In this document: positions 32,330 to 43,145 of the stretch, piece after piece | Layout: each line of letters starts with the position of its first letter | Position numbering within the stretch: position 1 is the stretch's first letter | Assembly (NCBI GenBank): GCA_944989445.1 | Contig: CALYLW010000013.1 | Location: forward strand, 1,695,066-1,759,065 | Length of the DNA: 64,000 nt | Origin: Ampullaceana balthica | Lineage: Eukaryota; Mollusca; Gastropoda; Lymnaeidae | Direction of reading: 5' to 3' | Made by a program: the position numbers and the translations under genes | Notes under the pieces: model-generated | What the model saw: the letters and a program-made list of their open reading frames with translations, nothing else | Told to the model about the DNA's origin: nothing | Database searches by the model: none

Positions 32330-32450
32330 CCGTCCATAAATGACGTCACGCGATTTTAACCGATTTTTTACCCCCTCCGCCCCCCTCGTCACGCGTCGTC
32401 ACAAAAAGTTAGACCCCCCCCTCTAAAAATACGTCATAAAGCGTTGACAC
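32330..32450. repeat. TGACGTCA / C-tract repeat, copy 2
   Basis: GAGCCGTCCATAAATGACGT, CACGCGATTTTAACCG, CCCCCTCCGCCCCCCTCGTC, ACGCGTCGTCACAAAAA and TACGTCATAAAGCG. Same block order as at 25,895-26,010. Confidence 0.6.
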
Positions 32451-33499
32451 CAACAAAACAAACAAACAACAACCTTATTTTCTATATGCTAATAAGTATG
32501 TTTCAAATCACTTTTATTGTCATGTAAGCATTTATTATTTATTTAGTGAAGGTCTACATTGTAATATTGTAACCCGCGTTTTTTAAAACGTTTAACCGGT
32601 CTTCAGAAAACGAACTGTATTAACATCCTTAGGTTACATTTTATTTTAATGCATACAAATTAAACATTGACTCTTAATCATCACGATTAACGTATTTGCT
32701 TAGAAAATTTTTTTTTAAATATTAATTTTAAATTGTATTTTTTAAAAATCCCTCAATTGACTGACGGGTATCCCGTAAGAAAGAGGTCAACGAACAGGGT
32801 TAAATAACCTAATCTGGGGTCAAAAGGGAATTTTTTGGGGTAATACAGACTCATTTGGGACATATAACATCCACTACAATCCACTAGATATATTAAAATA
32901 GGTCATGTGTACGTGTACGCTTGGAACATATGCCCATTATTGAGCCGGTTCTGACAACTATGTACGGTAGATTTCTTACCTACGTACTATACGAAGACAC
33001 CTAAATCCACCCTACTTTCATTTACATTGACACGAGTAGGCCTAATCTTAATCCACATGACTTGACTGTATCAAGTAACCTTTCTGTGATATTTAAAAAT
33101 TAATGCCTTAAAAATGAGCTAAGAAGAAAATTGTTTTGTGCTCCTCTCGAATTGCGATGTCAAGAATTTGATGCATTCAATAAAGTTAATGAATACTTGA
33201 CTAATTTTAAATGGGCGCGTTTATCATTATATCTAGAATGGCCAGGGGCGTTTGACCACAAACAATCGAACAATTATATCAAACTTAAAACGTTTATAAT
33301 TCTATCAAATAGATCCCACCCCCCCTTTTAAAAAAAAAGAAAAAGAAAAATAATATTCAGTGTCGTTTTGACTTAAAATATCTACACATAATCCTATTCA
33401 GATCATTTTTAGACACTTGTAATGCTTTTAAAACTCACCAGTAGCATTTTCGGGGGGGGGGCTAAAGACGCTCCCCCAAATCCCGGGAGTCATGTGAGC
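32451..33499. other. intron sequence, nothing recognised
   Basis: AT-rich sequence without convincing frames, repeats or transposon ends. Confidence 0.5.
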
Positions 33500-33745
33500 A
33501 GGGTTGGGGTTGTTGGTGGTGGTGGAGGTGGGGGTGGGGTTGGTGATGGTGGTGGAGGCGGGGGTGGGGTTGGTGATGATGGTGGAGGCGTGGGTGGGGT
33601 AGGTGATGGTGGTGGAGGCAGGGTTGGGGTTGGTGATGGTGGTGGAGGCGGGGGTGTGGTTGGTGGTGGTGGTGGAGGCAGGGGTGGAGTTGGTGGTGGT
33701 GGTGGAGGCAGGGGAGGGGTTGGTGATGGTATAGGTTGGGGGAGG
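33500..33745. repeat. 30-bp G-rich minisatellite, ~8 copies
   Basis: Unit GGTGATGGTGGTGGAGGCGG then GGGTGGGGTT. Each unit carries several runs of three or more G, so the plus strand (template for the NIDO transcript) could form G-quadruplexes. The glycine-rich open frame across it is a by-product of the repeat. Confidence 0.95.
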
Positions 33746-34704
33746 GGTTACTTTGTTAGATAAATCGAAGCAAAAATATGAAATTAATTAATTTGAAAAT
33801 ATATGATTTATGGTTACACTAGTGACTATTGGAAGTCAAGCCCCCGTCACATTTTAATTATACGTGAATCTCTTTTAAAAGAACTTTGGGTGTGGTCATT
33901 TTAAAATGTCATTAAAATAACTTGATTGATTGAATGCGTAATTTATTATTTGTGAACAATGACATTACCAACATGTTGCTTAACACGCCCTAATATTTTT
34001 GTGCAAGAGTAATTCTTTTAAATATCAGTTATCTTTCGGTAAATCGAAACCATTTCTTTTTATCTGCATTACTTAAATAGCGTGGGACAAGATAAACAGT
34101 AGAGCTAACTTTTTACTGTGCTAAGGAGTTGATGGCTCAGATAAAAGCTTAAACGCTATTGTGCCAACGAGTGTGTGGGTTAGACAAGAGCTTTAACTAC
34201 CTCCTACTCAGGATCGCAATTCAGTGTTGTTTCAAAAGAAACGTCTCTATAACCATTGCAAAAATTAGGGAGTGGTGGCTGAACGTTTCATATAATCCAA
34301 CTTGAGACATTCCATTCGGGGACAGACATGACAAATTTGTGTTGTTATACAATAGCCCACCCCTAGCGAGGACAGACAAGAATTATAATTATTCGTATTT
34401 CTATACATTGGCCCACCTCTAACGACGTCAAACAGAGATGATACAGGGGCACCAGGGCAAAATTATTTGTGTGATTGACTTGTAGGATTTTACTTTGTAA
34501 GAAATGTTAAGACACTTCTAGAGACTTCTTGAGGACACGCTTACATAACAAGGTCGAATTGAAATAAACACCGCAGCCATTGTAGAAAATAGAAATGAGA
34601 ATCCCAAGTGCTCAGTTAAAAGTAAAGTCTTATTGTTGGTAATATTTTATGGCGTGAACGCCAACAAAGGTGATGAACACTGTATGGTCGTCATCAACAT
34701 TCTG
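33746..34704. other. intron sequence, nothing recognised
   Basis: No gene or known repeat was seen. Two short similar blocks (34,345-34,375 and 34,400-34,430: CCCACCxCTAxCGA) hint at an old duplication. Confidence 0.45.
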
Positions 34705-35446
34705 ACAGGGGACAATCACACTCTCCTCAAAGATAGAGTCAAGGGGCAATCTCACTCTCCTCACAGATAGAGACAAGGGACAATCACACTCTCCTCACAG
34801 ATTGAGTCAGGGGACAATCACACTCTCCTCACAGATAGAGTCAAGGGACAATCATACTCTCCTCAGAGATTGAGTCAGGGGACAATCACACTCTCCTCAC
34901 AGATAGAGTCAAGGGACAAACATACTCTCCTCACAGATAGAGTCAAGGGACAATCATACTCTCCTCACAGATAGAGTCAATGGACAATCACACTCTCCTC
35001 ACAGATAGAGTCAAGGGACAATCATACTCTCTTCACAGATAGAGTCAAGGGACAATCATACTCTCCTCACAGATAGAGTCAAGAGACAATCATACTCTCC
35101 TCACAGATAGAGTCAAGGGACAATCATACTCTCCTCACAGATAGAGTCAAGGGACAATCATACTCTCCTCACAGATAGAGTCAAGAGACAATCACACTCT
35201 CCTCACAGATAGATTCAAGGGACAATCATACTCTCCTTACAGATAGAGTCAAGGGACAATCATACTCTCCTCACAGATAGAATCAAGGTACAATCACACT
35301 CTCCTCACAGATAGAATCAAGGGACAATCATACTCTCATCACAGGTAGACACAGGGGACAATCTCACTCTCCTCACAGATAGTCAAGGGACAATCACACT
35401 CTCCTCACAGATTGAGTCAAGGGACAATCACACTCTCCTCACAGAT
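34705..35446. repeat. 34-bp minisatellite, left part (~21 copies)
   Basis: Unit GAGTCAAGGGACAATCACAC then TCTCCTCACAGATA, with CATAC/CACAC and AAT variants. The array is interrupted at 35,446 by a retrotransposon and resumes at 39,535. Confidence 0.95.
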
Positions 35447-38400
35447 TGTTGTTCGTCCGTCGATTCGAAAAGACCACTCTAGTCATCCGAGGGTTGCTGG
35501 GACTGGCTTTGTTTGTGCGTGCGCAGATGGCTGATGAGGCCGATCCTAGCACGGAAGGTTCGGGAACAGAAGGGAAAGGGACGACTGGGACATCTCCAGG
35601 AGGGTTGACAGCACGGGCCTTTCGGGCTTGCCTCTTCTTTTCAGCGGAGGTGATCCTGTTTGCCTCGCATGACTTGGCACCTTCGTGGATGGAAGAACGC
35701 CAGGTGGAACGGTCCTTTGCAGCAAGTTCCCACGTGTCTGGGTTGATGGCAAACGCTTTCAGTGAGACTTTCAGTGTGTCTTTGTAGCGTTTCTTTTGCC
35801 CACCGTGGGACCGCTGGCCATGCTGGAGCTCGCCATAGAAGAGTCTCTTTGGCAGTCTCTCGTCTGGCATTCGGACCACGTGCCCTGCCCAACGAAGCTG
35901 GGACTGCATCAGGAGTGTGAATATGCTGGGGAGACCTGCCTTGGTCAGTACCACTGTGTCTGGTATTTTATCCTGCCACTTTATGCCGAGGATCTTCCTG
36001 AGGCTTGTTGAATGAAAGTGGTTAAGCTTCCTAGCATGGCGCTGATACACAGTCCATGTTTCACACGCATATAGCAGTGTGGGGAGTACCACCGCCCTGT
36101 ACACTTTCAGCTTGGTCTGGATGGTAATGCCTCTTCTGTTCCAGACATTTGGGTACAACCTGCCAAAAGTGGAGCTGGCTCTGGCAATTCTGACGCTCAC
36201 TTCGTCATCGATGGTGGCATTTTGCGACAGTGTGCTGCCTAGGTATGAGAACCGTTGCACTGTGTTACGTCTCTGGCCGTTGACAGTGATGTAGGGCCTT
36301 CCAGGCGCAGGCTGATGGAGGACTTCAGTCTTCTTGGTGTTGATCGTCAGACCAAAGTTTGTGCAGGCGCTGGAGAACAGGTTAACGCTGCATTGCATGT
36401 TGGCTTCTGAGGCAGCATTGAGGGCACAGTCATCAGCAAACAGGAGGTCTCTGATGATGTCTGTCATAACCTTGGTTTTTGCATGGAGCCTCCGAAGGTT
36501 GAACAGTTTGCCATCTGTGCGGTACCTCAGGTTAACACCAACACCCTCGTCTCTGAAGGCCTCTGTCAGCATGGCGGAAAACATGAGGCTAAATAGTGTT
36601 GGTGCCAGGACGCAGCCCTGCTTGACCCCGTTTGTGACTGTGAAGGGATCAGAAAACTCACCGCTGTCCTGGACTCTGGCCTGCATGCCCTCATGGAATT
36701 GTCTCACCAAGACGATGAATTTCCTTGGGCAACCGTACTTGGCCATTATCTTCCACAGACCCTCTCTGCCAACGGTGTCAAAAGCCTTGGTCAGGTCGAC
36801 ATAGGTGGAGAACAGGTTGACGTTCTGCTCCTGACATTTCTCTTGCAGCTGCCTGGCAGCGAACACCATGTCGATGGTCCCTCGCTCTTTTCGGAAGCCA
36901 CACTGATTTTCAGGCAAGAGTCCTTGGTCAAGGTGGACCATGAGGCGGTTGAGCAGGATCTGGCAAGGATCTTTCCTGCGATAGATAGCAGGGATATGCC
37001 TCTGTGGTTGTCACAAGCCTGTCTACTTCCTTTTTGCTTATAAAGATGTATGATGGAGGCATCTTTGAAGTCCTGCGGTATCGTCTCTTGCTGACACACC
37101 AAGAGAAATAGATGGTGGAGCCTTTCAGTCAGGGCTGTTCCTCCCTCCTTGTAGACCTCAGCTGGTATGGCGTCAGAACCAGGTGCTTTGCCACTGGAGA
37201 GAAGATAAATTGCTTTCTGGGTCTCGAGCACGGTTTGGGGGGTCATCAAGTGCTTTGTTTGTGGGCACTTGGGGAAGACGATTGATGGCTTCTTCGTTGA
37301 TTGTCGAAGGGCGATTTAGGATGCTTTCGAAATGTTCGGCCCACCTCTTCAAGATCTTCTCTTTGTCTGTGATGAGAGTGCTACCGTCTGCGCTGAGGAG
37401 GGGGTTTGAACTTGAGGGCGTGGGGCCATACACTTCTTTCAAAGCATTGTAGAAGTTTTTATAGTCACGCTTGTCTGCATAGCCTTGGATCTCGTCGGCT
37501 TTGTTGCTGAGCCAATCGTCCTGCATCTGACGGAGCTTTTGCTGTACAGTCCTGCGTATGTTGTTGAGTGCATCTCTCCTTGCCGTGGACCTGGGATTAT
37601 TGAGGTAAGCTTGGTGTAGGAGGTGTTTCTCATCCAATAACTGCTTGATGTCTTCGCAGTTCTCATCGAACCAGTCCTTATGTTTCCTGGTCTGGGTGCC
37701 CCAGAGTCTCTGAAGTTGTGGTGTAAATCAGCTCTCTGAGTGACGCCCAGTCTGCCTCCACGTTCTGGTTGCCTGGAGAGGTAGATTTCAAGCGCTCTTC
37801 CAGAGCATCCACCAGGGACTGCTTGCAGCTGGCGGTCATTAGTTTGGCAACATTTAGCCGTTTAGGGGCTTTCTTCCCTTGCGGGCGCCGTTTCGGCTGA
37901 ATGCGGATGTTGAGCTTGGTGATGATGAGGCTGTGGTCTGTCCAGCATTCAGCCCCGCACATGGACTTGGTCACTCGTACATCCTGCCTGTCCCTCTTCC
38001 TCACGATTGCGTAGTCAATAAGATGCCAGTGCTTCGAGCGGGGGTGCATCCATGACGTCCGGTTACGGGTTGGGAGGCGGAAGATCGAGTTGGTGATCAG
38101 CAGTTCATGTTCAGCGCAGGTCTGGAGTAAAAGAAGACCATTGCTGTTGCAGTGACCCACTCCATGATGACCAAGGACTCCTTCCCAGGCAACGTTGTCT
38201 TTGCCAACTCTTGCGTTGAAGTCGCCTAGCAAGATGAGTTTGTCCGCCTTTGGAACGTCGGCAATGACAGTGTGAAGTTCTTCATAAAACTTTGCCTTCA
38301 CTTCATCTGTATTGGTCATGATTGGAGCGTAGGCACAGATGATGGTGAGGTGTTTCTTTCCAGCCAGTGGGAGTTTCATGGTCATGAGCCTGTCGTTCAC

Positions 38401-39534
38401 TCCCTTGGGAAGTCCAGCCAGCTTTCCGACAAGAGTTGTCTTAACTGCAAAACCAACGCCTGCTTCACGCCTCTCCTCGCTTGGTCTGCCACTCCAGTAA
38501 AATGTGTAGCCAGATCATCTTTCACAGAGCTCTCCTTCTCCCGCGAGCCTGGTCTCGCTCAGGGCTGCGACGTCGATGCCGTATCTAGCGAGTTCTTTTC
38601 CAATCAGGGCTGTTCTCCTCTGGGGTCTGTCCGTATCGTCCCTGTCCATGAGTGTGCGCACATTCCATGCGCCCAATATAAGAGGAACTATCCTCGTTTG
38701 CTTTTTTTTTGTTTCGACCGCTGGTATAGGGTCCCCACCAGCCGCGGTATGCTGGCTAGGGTAAGCTGGAGCAGGCAATGTTTAGGTCACCTTTTCTAGC
38801 CCCTTCCTCATGCCATGGAGGTGAGCAGTGCATTCCTGAAGAGGGCTGCTCAGTCGCCCAGGGGGCTGCCGGACTCCACCGCTGCTCCGTGTCAGCGAAG
38901 AACGACCCAATGCCCTGGGCCGCCTGTGTGCAGGGTTGCGGCTACGGCTCCCAGTGTACCCACACCTGCCGCTTCGTCGCTTGCCTGTCGCCACAGGACT
39001 TGTCGGTGACTGATGGGATGGGATGGATGACAAAAGTGACTTGCGCGATGACTTGGATTTAAGTGAGAAAGAGTTGCGCAGTTCGTCGATCTCACTCTCT
39101 CGCCCGAGACCATCTTGATCCAGCGGGGGTGTATGGGGTGCTCAAGGCGGGGTAGCACCTCCGGTGGGGGAACACGTCGTACTCTCTTGAGGGTAGTTTG
39201 TCCACCCTTGGTCCCCACTTGTCACTCAGCTCTCACCAGTGGCTCCTAGAAACTGTAGCGTGCACAGTGGCCACACCCCGGGCAACGGGTTCGACGAGCT
39301 GGCTAAACCTGGTGAGGGTAGCCGACGGGTCTCAAACCCTCGGTGATCTAGGTATGTCTACCTATGCACGTAAAGACGGGATTCGGTGGACAGAGTGGAG
39401 GAACCACTAGTTGGTCAACGGTCAAGAAGGCGATTCTCAGCAAAGCGTTGTGGAACGCTAAGGGCATGACAAGACACACAGGACATCATGGCCATCCGCT
39501 GCACCCGTATCCATCACCAGCCGTCTCGACTTTG
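35447..39534 (-). mobile_element. nearly full-length non-LTR retrotransposon inserted in a minisatellite
   Basis: Minus-strand element of about 4.1 kb. A GC-rich 5' leader (about 39,534-38,780) is followed by an endonuclease/RT coding region and a very short 3' end ending ACGAACAACAA. The 11-bp TCCTCACAGAT on each side (35,436-35,446 and 39,535-39,545) is compatible with a target-site duplication, but because the target is a 34-bp repeat carrying the same word it cannot be proven. GC content is clearly higher than in the surroundings, suggesting a recent arrival. Clade not assigned with confidence; the single long ORF and short A/C-rich 3' end recall RTE-like elements. Confidence 0.85.
35479..38778 (-). 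pseudogene. endonuclease / reverse transcriptase polyprotein of the 4.1-kb retrotransposon
   Basis: Order on the minus strand: apurinic-like endonuclease (LGAWNVRTLMDRDDTDRPQR, IDVAALSETRLAGEGEL; one in-frame TGA at 38,515-38,517; then GYTFYWSGRPSEERREAGVG, ICAYAPIM, LILLGDFNARVGKD, WTDHSLII), TAA at 37,678, linker (DWLSNKADEIQGYADKRDYK, LLSADGSTLITDKEKILKRW), then RT in two frames (SSGKAPGSDAIPAEVYKEGG, YKQKGSRQACDNHRGISLLS; QCGFRKERGTIDMVFAARQL, VDLTKAFDTVGREGLWKIMA, NGVKQGCVLAPTLFSLMFSA, LLFADDCALNA as catalytic core) and the post-RT tail (LRWAGHVVRMPDERLPKRLF). Near 35,560 a frameshift displaces a C2H2-like end (FRARIGLISHLRTHK) whose own stop is TAG at 35,479-35,481. At least three frameshifts and two stops: inactive but young. 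Confidence 0.9.
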
Positions 39535-40163
39535 TCCTCACAGATAGAATCAAGGTACAATCATACTCTCCTCACAGATAGAATCAAGGAACAATCACAC
39601 TCTCATCACAGGTAGAGACAGGGGACAATCACACTCTCCTCACAGATTGAGTCAAGGGACAAGCACACTCTCCTCACAGATAGAGTCAAGGGACAATCAC
39701 ACTCTCCTTACAGATAGTCAAGGGACAATCATACTCTCCTCACAGATAGAGTCAAGGTACAATCATACTCTCCTCACAGATAGTCAAGGGACAAGCACAC
39801 TCTCCTCACAGATAGAGTTAAGGGACAATCACACTCTCCTCACAGATAGAGTCAAGGGAAAATCATACTCTCCTCACAGATAGAGTCAAGGGACAATCTC
39901 ACTCTCCTCACAGATGGAGTCAAGGGACAATCACACTCTCCTCACAGATAGAGTCAACGGACAATCACACTCTCCTCACAAATAGAGTCAAGGGACAATC
40001 ACACTCTCCTCACAGATAGAGACAGGGGACAATCTCACTCTCCTCACAGATAGAGTCAAGGGACAATCATACTCTTCTCACAGATAGAGTCAAGGGACAA
40101 TCACACTCTCCTCACAGATAGAGTCAAGGGACAATCACACTCTCCTCACATATAGAATCAAGG
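39535..40163. repeat. 34-bp minisatellite, right part (~19 copies)
   Basis: Continuation of the array interrupted at 35,446, same unit and variants. It ends where the 50-bp array starts (AATCAAGGGACTATTAGAAT). Confidence 0.95.
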
Positions 40164-41465
40164 GACTATTAGAATAGTGTGGGACCATGTTGGACTAACA
40201 TGGACTAATGTGGCTATATTAGAATAGTGTGGGACCATGTTGGACTAACATGGACTAATGGGGCTATATTAGAATAGTGTGGGACCATGTTGGACTAACA
40301 TGGACTAATGGGGCTATATTAGAATAGTGTGGGACCATGTTGGACTAACATGGACTAATGGGGCTATATTAGAATAGTGTGGGACCATGTTGGACTAACA
40401 TGGACTAGTGGGGCTATATTAGAATAGTGTGGGACCATGTTGGACTAACATGGACTAATGGGGCTATATTAGAATAGTGTGGGACCATGTTGGACGAAGA
40501 TGGACTAATGGGGCTATATTAGAATAGTGTGGGACCATGTTGGACTAACATGGACTAATGGGGCTATACTATCATAGTGTTGGACCATGTTGGACTAGCA
40601 TGGACTAATGGGGCTATACTATCATAGTGAGGGGACCATTTTGGACTAACATGGACTAATGGGGCTATACTATCATAGTGTGGGACCATGTTGGACTAGC
40701 ATGGACTAATGGGGCTATACTATCATAGTGTGGGAACATGTTGGACTAGCATGGACTAATGGGGCTATACTATCATAGTGTGGGACCATGTGGGACTAGC
40801 ATGGACTAATGGGGCTATATTAGCATAGTGTGGGACAATGTTGGACTAGCATGGACTAATGGGGCTATACTATCATAGTGTGGGACCATGTGGGACTAGC
40901 ATGGACTAATGGGGCTATATTAGCATAATGTGGGACCATGTTGGACTAGCATGGACTAATGGGGCTATACTATCATAGTGTGGGACCATTTTGGACTAGC
41001 ATGGACTAATGGGGCTATACTATCATAGTGTGTGACCATGTTGGACTAGCATGGACTAATGGGGCTATACTATCATAGTGAGGGGACCATGTTGGACGAA
41101 CATGGACTAATGGGGCTATATTAGCATAGTGTGGGACCATGTTGGACTAGCATGGACTAATGGGGCTATAGTATCATAGTGAGGGGACCATGTTGGACGA
41201 ACTTGGACTAATGGGGCTATACTATCATAGTGAGGGGACCATGTTGGACGAAGATGGACTAATGGGGCTATACTATCATAGTGAGGGGACCATGTTGGAC
41301 GAACATGGACTAATGGGGCTATCCTATCATCGTGAGGGGACCATGTTGGACTAGCATGGACTAATGGGGCTATACTATCATAGTGAGGGGACCATGTTGG
41401 ACTAGCATGGACTAATGGGGCTATACTATCATAGTGAGGGGACCATGTTGGACGAACATGGACAT
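40164..41465. repeat. 50-bp minisatellite, ~26 copies
   Basis: Unit AGAATAGTGTGGGACCATGT then TGGACTAACATGGACTAATG and GGGCTATATT. The left third is uniform (TTAGAATAGTG type); the right two thirds are a diverged ACTATCATAGTG type with GAGGGGACC insertions. This gradient shows a young homogenised side and an older side. The minus-strand open frame (HASPTWSPHYDSIAPLV repeats) is a by-product. Confidence 0.95.
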
Positions 41466-41706
41466 TAGGGTTGTACAAAAAAAAACTAAAAACCTCAAAT
41501 CCTAAAATGAAGGATCCACGGCTTTATATCCTTTTATATTTTTAGATACTTAAAAAAATTAATAATGCCTACATTAAACATACAATCTAATTTATATGAA
41601 AGACTGATAGCTGCAGTAACATGAAGGCATACATAATTAGACAGTGACCTTTCATTTTTGTGTCAGTTTGCTAAACTTAGTTTAAAGTTTAGGTTTGAGT
41701 TAGTTT

Positions 41707-41752
41707 AGGCAGGCCCAAGCCCTACATGGGCTGTAGCGCCACAGGGATGGAT
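41707..41752 (+). mobile_element. isolated 3' terminus of a non-LTR retrotransposon
   Basis: AGGCAGGCCCAAGCCCTACA then TGGGCTGTAGCGCCACAGGG ATGGAT matches the last ~46 bp of the element at 11,576-11,626. An extremely 5'-truncated insertion. Confidence 0.8.
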
Positions 41753-41785
41753 GTATTTGAGTTAGTTCAGTTTTGAGGTTAGAGT

Positions 41786-42290
41786 TATTAAATCCTTTAT
41801 ATTAACTCGTGGTGTCTGCGGCCGACCGACCGACCGACCTTGTCGCCAAAACTTTTGATCGATTTTTAACCCACTTGCTCGCAAGATAGCGAGCTGAAAT
41901 TTTGCAGGCAGTTTTGTACCGATGATAAAAACAATGTATCAAAATTTCAGATCGATCGCATGTACCGTAATTAAATTATTGATTTTTTAGATTATTTAAT
42001 TTATTCCTATGCATCATGCTATTTTTTGAGATAGAGCGTCGCGGTGCGTATTATATTGAACAACCTTTCTGTCGCGCAATAAGGTGCGTAATTTATTGAC
42101 AGCTCTTTTTATAAACATATTCCTGATCGGTGCGCATTATATTAAACATGTTTTACGACACAACTGCAATTTTGTATTTCTGGATGGTCTGGCGCTGCGT
42201 ATTATAATGAACATTCTTTTAATTACTTCTCGTACATAAAGGATTTATAGTCAAAAACTTGGTTTTTTACGGGTTTTTCTTATTTTTAAA
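41786..42290 (+). repeat. dispersed repeat family A, copy 2 (~505 bp)
   Basis: Aligned with 26,471-26,945. Starts after TTTATATTAACTCGTGGTGT with an extra CCGACCGACCGACCGACC run, then TTTTGATCGATTTTTAACCC, AGCTGAAATTTTGCAGGCAG and so on to AAAAACTTGGTTTTTTACGG. Confidence 0.85.
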
Positions 42291-42518
42291 GTTAAGGTAA
42301 GGGTTAGTTTAACGTAGGAGACAGCCGAATATCCGGAATGCCGGTTATCGGGATTTTCGCCACTATCCGGATTCGGCAAATACTTATTGCAGATCCGGAT
42401 TATATCCGGATATCAATGTAGTAAAGAATTTTTTTAATCAAATTACATTTTTATGTTTATAAAAAATTATATAAAAAGTAAAAAAACAATAACCAGCAAA
42501 TCAGTACATTTAACAAGA

Positions 42519-42657
42519 GTGGATAGTGAGAGAGCATTCAGTACACCGGTACAGATAAATGATTTAAGCGTTCTCGCTTGTCGCCGAACAAACTTGGGAT
42601 GTTAGTGTTGATGAAAAAAGAGTTTGGGTATAACAAACACTTAATTTTTGAAACTTG
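42519..42657 (+). pseudogene. hAT transposase C-terminal relic
   Basis: VDSERAFSTPVQINDLSVLA, CRRTNLG and, after a frameshift, MLVLMKKEFGYNKHLIFET then a stop. SERxFSxxxxIxxxRRxxLxxxxxxxLxxLxxN is the C-terminal hAT signature. Nearly all of the rest of the transposase is deleted. Confidence 0.75.
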
Positions 42658-42968
42658 AAAATTGAAGAAACAAACTACAGACTTAAACGTAACAAGTACT
42701 GCTGTACCATGTTACACCTTACTAGTAACTACTAACTAGTAACTATTTTATTTACTCATGTCATTAACTTATTTTCATTGTTATAGCTGATATATCAATT
42801 ACATGTTATAAAGAATAATTTCATGTTAAAAATACTAATTTTAAGTTTAGTTTGTAATTATTAGTTTCTACTATAAACTATAAACTTTATAGTTAAACAG
42901 GAGCCTTGGAAACTGGGATAGGCTGAGATTTGGCTTTCGTCTTAAACTTCTTTGTCATTGACTAGTAA

Positions 42969-43145
42969 CAGGGGTCTCCAAACTTTTCTGCCGGAGGGCC
43001 GCATTAACTGTCAAACATCAGTTTGGGGGCCGACTACACAGTTTTGTGGTAAACTACAAGTAAAAATAGTATCTGTTTTTGGAGATTAAAAGGTCTCCAG
43101 GGGCCGGATGAGAGGGCATCGCGGGCCGTAGTTTGGAGACCCCTG
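42969..43145. mobile_element. hAT-type MITE, 177 bp, nested in the larger hAT
   Basis: Terminal inverted repeats CAGGGGTCTCCAAACT and AGTTTGGAGACCCCTG match for 16 bp without a mismatch. The 8-mer GACTAGTA occurs at 42,960-42,967 and 43,146-43,153, with one extra A on the left. The GC-rich interior repeats GGGGCCG/GGCCG words. A non-autonomous insertion younger than its host element. Confidence 0.9.

Noticed and set aside
33422..33763. Glycine-rich protein frame
   Set aside because: Produced by the 30-bp G-rich minisatellite; no start context, no family, and it lies inside an intron.
35439..35478. C-terminal extension of the retrotransposon protein to a TGA in the minisatellite
   Set aside because: This frame results from a frameshift; the displaced zinc-finger-like end has its own TAG at 35,479-35,481.
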